Part shown: one piece after another, positions 58,561 to 64,000 of the stretch
How positions within the stretch are numbered: position 1 is the first letter of the stretch
How the letters are laid out: each line of letters opens with the position of its first letter
DNA from: Stutzerimonas chloritidismutans AW-1
GTDB taxonomy: Bacteria; Pseudomonadota; Gammaproteobacteria; Pseudomonadales; Pseudomonadaceae
Length of the DNA: 64,000 nt
NCBI RefSeq assembly: GCF_000495915.1
Contig: NZ_AOFQ01000026.1
Span: 78,497-142,496, forward strand
Direction of reading: 5' to 3'
Position numbers and translations under genes: made by a program
The notes under the pieces: generated by a model
What the model was told of the DNA's origin: nothing
The model's database searches: none
The model's input: the letters and a program-made list of their open reading frames with translations, nothing else

Positions 58561-61086
58561 ATGAATTCCCTACCGATCGACGAAGTCCTGCCGGCGTTGC
58601 GCCAGGCCCTGCAACAGCGCGACGAAGCCGTTCTCGAAGCACCGCCCGGCGCCGGCAAGACCACTCGCGTGCCGCTGGCGCTGCTCGACGAAGCCTGGCT
58701 GGGCGGGCAGAGCATCATCATGCTGGAGCCGCGCCGTCTGGCTGCCCGCGCAGCGGCTGAGCGGCTGGCCAGTGAGCTGGGCGAGCGCGTCGGCGAAACC
58801 GTCGGCTACCGCATCCGGCTGGACAGCAAAGTCGGGCCGAACACACGCATCGAGGTAGTCACCGAGGGCATTCTCGCGCGGCGGCTGCAGGACGACCCGG
58901 CGCTGGAAGGCGTCGGCCTGGTGATCTTCGACGAATTCCACGAGCGCAGCCTGGACGCCGATCTGGCTCTGGCGCTGACGCTCAATGCGCGGCAACTGCT
59001 GCGCGACGAGCCGCTCAAGCTGCTGCTGATGTCGGCGACGCTGGAGGGCCAGCGCCTGTCGGCACTGCTCAACGATGCGCCGGTGGTGCGCAGCGAAAGG
59101 CGCATGCACCCGGTCGAGCAGCGCTGGGGCCGTCTCGTTGCGGCGAATGAGCGTATCGAGCCGCGCGTGATGCAGACGGTGCTGCAGGCGCTGGAGGACG
59201 AGCAGGGCAGCGTGCTGGTGTTTCTGCCGGGGCAGGCCGAGATCCGCCGCGTCCACGAGGCGCTCGCCGATCAGCTGGGCGGGCGCGGCGACATCCTGCT
59301 CTGCCCGCTGCACGGCGAGCTGGAGCTGGCGCAGCAGCGCGCGGCCATCGAGCCGGCGCCGGCGGGCATGCGCAAGGTGGTGCTGGCGACCAACATCGCC
59401 GAGACCAGTCTGACCATCGAAGGCGTGCGCATCGTGGTGGACGCCGGACTGGCGCGGGTGCCGCGCTTCGATCCAGGCAGCGGCATGACCCGGCTGGAAA
59501 CCCGGCGCATCTCCCGCGCCTCGGCCACGCAGCGCGCTGGTCGCGCCGGGCGCCTGGAGCCGGGCGTCTGCTATCGGCTGTGGTCCGAGGATCAGCACGC
59601 GCAGCTGGCGGCCTACGACGAGGCGGAAATCCTCCAGGCGGACCTTGCGGGTGTCGCGCTGCAACTGGCGCGCTGGGGTGTCGAGCCGGACGAGCTGGCC
59701 TGGCTCGACCGGCCGCCGGCGGCGGCTTACGCCCAGGCTCAGGCGCTGCTCGAGCGCCTTGGCGCATTGCAGCACAACGAACATGGCGGCTGGCAGCTGA
59801 CCCGCCACGGTCAGGCCATGGCCGAGTTGCCGGCACACCCGCGGCTGGCGCACATGCTGCTGCGCGGGCATGGCTTGGGTATTGGCGCGCTGGCGGCGGA
59901 TGTCGCGGCGCTGCTGGTCGAGCGTGACATTCAATCCGGCGGACAGCGCAGCGGCGGCGCCGATCTGGCGCTGCGTCTGCACCAGTTGCAGAGCGGCCGT
60001 GGCGCTGCGGTGCAGCGAGTGCGGCAGCTGGCCCGGCAGTTTCGTGGCCTGCTGCGCGGCGCTCCGGGGCAGGGCGACGGAGCGCTGGACGAACAGCACG
60101 CGCTGGCCACGCTGCTGGCTTTCGCCTACCCCGACCGCGTCGCCCGGCAGCGCCGCGACGGTGGCGGTGGTTATCGTCTGGCCAACGGGCGCGCGGCGCT
60201 GTTCGGTGAGCCGGATGCATTGATGAAGGAGCCCTGGCTGGTGATCGCCGAGTTGGGCAGCCATCAGGGACAACGCGAGGAGCGCATCTATCGGGCGGTC
60301 GCGCTGGACCCGGCGCTGTTCGACGGACCGCTGGCCGAACAGGTGTCTCTGCGCGATGAGCTGGAGTGGGACGAGCGCGAGGGCGTGCTGCGCGCCGAAC
60401 GGCAGCGGCGGATCGGTGAACTGGTGCTCAGCCGCGAACCACTGCCGAACCTCGACGATGACGCCCGGGCTCGCGCGCTGCTCGGCCTGGTGCGGCGCAA
60501 GGGCCTGGAACTGCTGGCCTGGACGCCGGAGTTGCGCCAGTGGCAGGCGCGCATCGACCTGCTGCGTCAGCTCGATCTGGACGCAGGCAACAGCAGCGAC
60601 TGGCCGGACGTCAGCGATGCTGCACTGCTGGAACGGTTGGGCGACTGGCTGCTGCCCTACCTCGGCAAGGTGTCGCGCCTGGCGCACTTCGCCCAGCTCG
60701 ATCTGGCCGGCATGCTCGCCACGCTGCTGCCCTGGCCGCTGCCGCAGCGCCTGGATGAGCAGGCGCCGGTGGCGGTCAGCGTGCCGTCCGGCTCGCGCAT
60801 TCGGCTGGACTACAGCGAGCAGCCGCCGGTGCTCGCGGTGCGTCTGCAGGAGCTGTTCGGCCTGGCCGACACGCCGCGGATTGCTGGTGGCCGACAGGTC
60901 GTCAAGCTGCACCTGCTGTCGCCAGCGCGGCGTCCGGTACAGGTCACCCAGGACCTGGCGAGTTTCTGGGCCAACACCTACGCCGAGGTAAGGAAGGATC
61001 TGAAGGGGCGCTATCCCAAGCATTACTGGCCGGACGACCCGCTGATCGCCGAGCCGACCGCACGGGCCAAGCCACGCGGGCAGTAG
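58561..61086 (+). CDS. hrpB: ATP-dependent helicase HrpB
   Basis: 841 residues from ATG 58561 (a GTG two codons upstream is in frame). DEAH-box type: Walker A APPGAGKTTRVP, box II IFDEFHERS, SAT motif LLLMSATLEG, and motif VI TQRAGRAGRLEPGVCYRLWS. A helicase-associated HA2 domain and the HrpB-specific C-terminal domain (about 700-841; RYPKHYWPDDP) follow. Role in RNA metabolism is not well defined; PBP1b (mrcB) neighbour seen in enterobacteria is absent here. Confidence 0.94.
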   Translation: MNSLPIDEVLPALRQALQQRDEAVLEAPPGAGKTTRVPLALLDEAWLGGQSIIMLEPRRLAARAAAERLASELGERVGETVGYRIRLDSKVGPNTRIEVVTEGILARRLQDDPALEGVGLVIFDEFHERSLDADLALALTLNARQLLRDEPLKLLLMSATLEGQRLSALLNDAPVVRSERRMHPVEQRWGRLVAANERIEPRVMQTVLQALEDEQGSVLVFLPGQAEIRRVHEALADQLGGRGDILLCPLHGELELAQQRAAIEPAPAGMRKVVLATNIAETSLTIEGVRIVVDAGLARVPRFDPGSGMTRLETRRISRASATQRAGRAGRLEPGVCYRLWSEDQHAQLAAYDEAEILQADLAGVALQLARWGVEPDELAWLDRPPAAAYAQAQALLERLGALQHNEHGGWQLTRHGQAMAELPAHPRLAHMLLRGHGLGIGALAADVAALLVERDIQSGGQRSGGADLALRLHQLQSGRGAAVQRVRQLARQFRGLLRGAPGQGDGALDEQHALATLLAFAYPDRVARQRRDGGGGYRLANGRAALFGEPDALMKEPWLVIAELGSHQGQREERIYRAVALDPALFDGPLAEQVSLRDELEWDEREGVLRAERQRRIGELVLSREPLPNLDDDARARALLGLVRRKGLELLAWTPELRQWQARIDLLRQLDLDAGNSSDWPDVSDAALLERLGDWLLPYLGKVSRLAHFAQLDLAGMLATLLPWPLPQRLDEQAPVAVSVPSGSRIRLDYSEQPPVLAVRLQELFGLADTPRIAGGRQVVKLHLLSPARRPVQVTQDLASFWANTYAEVRKDLKGRYPKHYWPDDPLIAEPTARAKPRGQ

Positions 61087-61088
61087 GC

Positions 61089-61904
61089 TCAGTCCGAGGG
61101 CAGGCTGAGGTCCTCGCCGGCGACGCGCAACGCTTCATAGGCGTCGTCGAGCGCAGTGACGATGGTCGCGGCGTCGCGTGCATGACGCGAGACGATGAAG
61201 TGGATCGGCACCTGGGCCAGGCGCTGGTAGGGCAGCGCTTCCATCCGTAGTCGTTGGCGGGCCTGTTCCACTGGAATCTGGTAGTCGAGCAGGTAATTGC
61301 CACGGTTGCGCTGCAGCATTTCCAGCGCGGAAAGGTGATTGCTGGTGCGCAGCAGGCGCAGGTCGAGGCCGGGATCGTCCAGTAGCGCGTTGACGTTCGG
61401 CCAGTAGCTGTAGCCGCCGATCAGGATCAGCGACTTGCCGGCAAGGTCGTCCGGCAGGCGCGGCGCCGGCGTACCGGCAAGGCGGTAGAGGTTGAGATTG
61501 ATCTGGCTGAGCGTATGCCGGCCTTCCAACGTATGGGTCGCCAGTTCCGGTTTGCCTTTGGCACCGGGCCAGAGGTCGATGCTGCCATTCTCCAGCGCCG
61601 CGTAGAGGCGGGCACCGGGCAGCCCTCGAAAGCGCACGCCGTAGCCGGCCTCACGCGCGACGCGGCGGGTCAGTTCGGCCAGCTCGCCGCGTGCCATGCC
61701 CTGGGCATCGGTGTAGATGGCCGGGGCGAACTCGTAGTAGCCGACGTTGAGGACGCGTTGCGAAACGGGATTGGCCAGGACCGCGGCTGGTAAGCCGAGA
61801 AGGGAGGCCAGGGCCAGATAGATGAATGCTTTCAATGGATCGATCGCTGCCTTGCGCTGTTCCAACAAGCATGCGCAGCCGATGCCCGGTTGTCCATGAG
61901 CCAT
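61089..61904 (-). CDS. Periplasmic solute-binding-like protein (SBP_bac_3)
   Basis: 271 residues from ATG 61904; a TTG at 61835 would give a tighter signal peptide (KAFIYLALASLLGLPAAVLA) and may be the true start. SBP_bac_3-type domain: VLNVGYYEFAPAIYTDAQGMARGELAELTRRVAREAGYGVRF and a C-terminal YQIPVEQARQRLRMEALPYQRLAQVP. Stand-alone, without permease or ATPase genes, as in many pseudomonads. Ligand unknown. Confidence 0.82.
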   Translation of the reverse strand: MAHGQPGIGCACLLEQRKAAIDPLKAFIYLALASLLGLPAAVLANPVSQRVLNVGYYEFAPAIYTDAQGMARGELAELTRRVAREAGYGVRFRGLPGARLYAALENGSIDLWPGAKGKPELATHTLEGRHTLSQINLNLYRLAGTPAPRLPDDLAGKSLILIGGYSYWPNVNALLDDPGLDLRLLRTSNHLSALEMLQRNRGNYLLDYQIPVEQARQRLRMEALPYQRLAQVPIHFIVSRHARDAATIVTALDDAYEALRVAGEDLSLPSD

Positions 61905-61990
61905 ATTGCTGCAGCAGCGTGAGGAATGTCGGCCTATATCGACCTATGCTCATACCGAAAGGCAGGCGTGCGGCACGAAGGAGTAGGGGT

Positions 61991-62821
61991 ATGCAGCGCA
62001 AGGTGTTCGATCGCAAGGTGTTCAACCGCAAGCTGGTGGTGATCACCGGCGGCTGTGCCGGGATCGGCCGCGCGCTGGCGGTGCGCATGGCCCAGGCTGG
62101 CGCGCGGCTGGTGATCTTCGATCTGCATCAGGATGCGCTGGATGGCCTGGTGCAGCATCTGGCCGATCACCACAATGCCGATGCGCTGGGGTTGTGCTGT
62201 GACGTCAGCGATGCCGAGGCGGTGCAGCGCGCGATTGCGCTGGTGGTGGAGCGTTACGGCGGCATCGACGTGCTGGTCAACAACGCCGGCATCACTCACC
62301 GCAGCCCGGTAGCGAATACCAGCCTGGCAGTGTTCGAGCGGGTGATGGCGGTGAATTTCTACGGCGCGCTGCATTGCACTCAGGCCGCGCTGCCCAGTCT
62401 GATCTCCCGCGGCGGGCAGATCATTGTGCTCAGCTCGCTTTCGCAGTATTCGCCGGTGCCCAACCGCGCAGCCTACAACGCCAGCAAGCATGCCCTGCAC
62501 GGATTGTTCGAGACGCTGCGTTGCGAGCTTCGGGAAACCGACGTCAACGTCATGCTGGTCTGCCCCGGCTACACCGCCACCGATCTGCGCAAGAACGTGC
62601 TGGTCGGCGATGGTTCGACAGCGCCCACGCCGGTGCTGGACATCGGTCGGGTCGCTTCGCCGCAGGACGTGGCCGAGGCGATCTATCAGGGCGCGCTGCG
62701 CCGGCGCCGGCTGCTGGTGCTGTCGAACCTGGACTGGAAGGCCCAGCTGCTGGCGCGCTGTTTTCCGCGGCTGTACCAGAGCCTGCTGTTACCGCGGCTG
62801 CTCGGCGGGCGCGCCTCCTGA
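61991..62821 (+). CDS. Short-chain dehydrogenase/reductase (SDR)
   Basis: 276 residues from ATG 61991; GGAG-like site before it. Rossmann fold with TGGCAGIG (T-G-x3-G-x-G), LVNNAGITHRS (NAG), and the catalytic block SLSQYSPVPNRAAYNASKHALHG (S, Y-x3-K). Classical SDR. It resembles 3-ketosphinganine-reductase-like members. Substrate unknown. The C-terminal ~25 residues (LLARCFPRLYQSLLLPRLLGG) are hydrophobic. Confidence 0.9.
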   Translation: MQRKVFDRKVFNRKLVVITGGCAGIGRALAVRMAQAGARLVIFDLHQDALDGLVQHLADHHNADALGLCCDVSDAEAVQRAIALVVERYGGIDVLVNNAGITHRSPVANTSLAVFERVMAVNFYGALHCTQAALPSLISRGGQIIVLSSLSQYSPVPNRAAYNASKHALHGLFETLRCELRETDVNVMLVCPGYTATDLRKNVLVGDGSTAPTPVLDIGRVASPQDVAEAIYQGALRRRRLLVLSNLDWKAQLLARCFPRLYQSLLLPRLLGGRAS

Positions 62822-62831
62822 GCGCAGCGGG

Positions 62832-63260
62832 CTAGCTGCCGCTGCCGTAGAGTTGCTGCATCAGCGCCTCGTCCCAGTAGGACGCCTCGATCTTGTGGCC
62901 GTCCAGATCGCGTACGAAACAGCCGTAGTAGGGCTCGCCATATTCCGGGCGCGGGCCGGGTGCGCCCTCATCGCTTGCGCCGGCGGTGATCGCCGCGCGA
63001 TGGAAGGCGTCGACCTCGGCCTGATTCGCAGCGAAAAAACCGACATGGGTGCCGTTGCCCACCGACGCGCTGCCGCCGTCGATGGGTCGTTGAATCCAGA
63101 ATTCCGGGTATTCACGGCCCCAGGCGACCGCGCCGGGGTGTTCGAGGATTCGCTTGCAGCCAAGGGTGGCGAGGACCTGGTCGTAGAAGGCAACCGCTTC
63201 GTCGAAGCGATTGCTGCCCAGTGAAATGTGCGAAAGGATGCTTGGGTTCTGGTCGGCCAT
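62832..63260 (-). CDS. VOC-family (glyoxalase-like) protein
   Basis: 142 residues from ATG 63260. SILSHISLGSNRFDEAVAFYDQVLATLG at the N-terminus, EFWIQRPIDGG and PYYGCFVRDLDGHKIEASYWDE with the metal-binding-type residues (His, Glu) of the fold. Could be a dioxygenase, lyase or resistance protein. Convergent with the SDR gene. Confidence 0.87.
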   Translation of the reverse strand: MADQNPSILSHISLGSNRFDEAVAFYDQVLATLGCKRILEHPGAVAWGREYPEFWIQRPIDGGSASVGNGTHVGFFAANQAEVDAFHRAAITAGASDEGAPGPRPEYGEPYYGCFVRDLDGHKIEASYWDEALMQQLYGSGS

Positions 63261-63337
63261 GGCGGGGTCTCCTGATGTGGCCGGAGCAAGCCTAGCAGGC
63301 TCTGCGCGCCTCGCCTGAACCTCCGTCGAAAGACCGC

Positions 63338-64000
63338 TCAGCCGTTGTCCGGCTGGCGTGTCGGCGGCTCGGTGCAGAGCATGAAGCAGCGGAACAGCAT
63401 GATCGTCGGCAGCAACTGCAGCAGGCCGACCACGGCGTCCAGCAACATCGCCGGCACCAGTGGTGGCGTCTGCTCGGCGAACAGCTGGGCGGCGATCCAG
63501 ATTTCCAGCATCCAGATCGGCAACAGCACGGTCATCACGCAGCCCAGTATCAGCAAAAAATGCCCGCGGGTGAGGGCGAAGCTCTCCTTCAGCGCCGCCA
63601 GCGGTGTTTGGCCACGCAAGACCAGCAGGTACTCGGCGAAGGCGATCTTGACCATGACCCAGATGCCGGGCAGCACGAACAGCGAGGCGCCGAGCATGAT
63701 CAGCAGTGAGCCGAGCCCCGAGAGCACGGCCAGCGCTGGCCACAGCGGCAGGGCCCGGGCGTAGACCGCACGCAGCGCCGGATCGTGGCCACGGCTGCGC
63801 GCATCCAGGTAAAGGATCAGCGCGCCGACGTACAGCGGATAGAAGATCAGGCCCACCAGCAGGTCCAGGGCGGGCAGGACGTTTTCGCCGAGCCAGTGAT
63901 CGAGCGCCAGGCGTGTCGCGCTTTCGAGCAGGATCAGCGGCAGGCAGAGCCGGACGATGGTCAGGAAGTGGCGGGGGGAGAAGAAACAGGCGGCCCGCAG
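63338..64000 (-). CDS. YciC/UPF0259-like membrane protein, 5' end missing
   Basis: At least 220 residues; the frame is open through the window edge, and residues before the internal GTG at 63856 (for example ACFFSPRHFLTIVRLCLPLILLES) look coding, so the true start is outside. Several helices (LILYLDARSRGHDPALRAVYARALPLWPALAVLSG, LLIMLGASLFVLPGIWVMVKIAFAEYLLVL). The block GIWVMVKIAFAEYLLVLRGQTPLAALKESFALTRGHF resembles YciC. Function unknown. Confidence 0.8.
   Translation of the reverse strand: MRAACFFSPRHFLTIVRLCLPLILLESATRLALDHWLGENVLPALDLLVGLIFYPLYVGALILYLDARSRGHDPALRAVYARALPLWPALAVLSGLGSLLIMLGASLFVLPGIWVMVKIAFAEYLLVLRGQTPLAALKESFALTRGHFLLILGCVMTVLLPIWMLEIWIAAQLFAEQTPPLVPAMLLDAVVGLLQLLPTIMLFRCFMLCTEPPTRQPDNG

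Noticed and set aside
58570..61023. 817-codon - strand frame opposite hrpB
   Set aside because: Shadow of hrpB; composition rich in Gln/Arg/His without domains, and hrpB motifs are complete.

Overview
The window is a GC-rich, gene-dense piece of a Pseudomonas-group chromosome. Gene order, lengths and motifs fit the Pseudomonas stutzeri (Stutzerimonas) lineage best. Evidence is the conserved block rodA-mltB-rlpA-dacC-ybeD-lipB-lipA ... arfA-holA-lptE-leuS ... lnt-corC-ybeY-phoH-miaB ... hemL-thiE-thiD-ladS ... amn, which matches the order I know from Pseudomonas aeruginosa, plus Pseudomonas-type REP palindromes. The species name is an inference. No rRNA, tRNA, CRISPR array, prophage or transposase gene was seen.

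Region 1 (1-6.2 kb, + strand) is an envelope and lipoate block: the end of rodA, two lytic transglycosylases (MltB type and RlpA), a D,D-carboxypeptidase, a DUF493 protein, LipB and LipA. It closes with a strong terminator. An unrecognised 114-aa gene follows. Region 2 (6.2-22.8 kb, mostly - strand) holds a second MltB-type lipoprotein, the ribosome-rescue gene arfA (missed by a simple ORF search, with a perfect hairpin inside its coding sequence), holA, lptE, leuS, a zinc-ribbon protein, an ElyC-like protein, lnt, corC, ybeY, phoH, miaB, a Sel1 protein, hemL, thiE and thiD. Region 3 (23.8-32.5 kb) carries a LadS-like sensor kinase without a receiver domain, an AidB-type acyl-CoA dehydrogenase, a voltage-gated sodium-type channel, a CoA-transferase, AMP nucleosidase and a DUF2789 protein.

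Region 4 (32.5-53.8 kb, almost all - strand) is a urea-utilisation region. From upstream to downstream it contains urtABCDE (urea ABC importer), ureD, ureA, a GNAT acetyltransferase, ureB and ureC. An 8-kb insert follows, with a curlin-like repeat protein, an NCS1 transporter, a GAF histidine kinase, a DksA-like protein, a beta-barrel-like lipoprotein, an oxaloacetate decarboxylase-type protein, a DMT exporter and a GNAT. Then come ureE, ureF, ureG and hupE. Good sigma-54 promoter matches sit before urtA and before ureD, which fits nitrogen control: the importer brings urea in, UreABC hydrolyses it, and UreDEFG/HupE supply and insert nickel. The gaps in this region are filled with short palindromic repeats of at least three families.

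Region 5 (54-64 kb) is a mix of single genes: an RluE-type pseudouridine synthase, a DUF2788 protein, a globin, an Lrp/AsnC regulator, a cation diffusion facilitator, two small secreted or lipoproteins, the HrpB helicase, a periplasmic solute-binding-like protein, an SDR, a VOC protein and the end of a YciC-like membrane protein cut by the window edge.

The points most worth a second look are the arfA hairpin, the orphan curlin-like protein, the hairpin island between ureF and ureG whose loops resemble RsmA/CsrA targets, the clustered GTAGGGTGG palindromes, and the two sigma-54 promoters.
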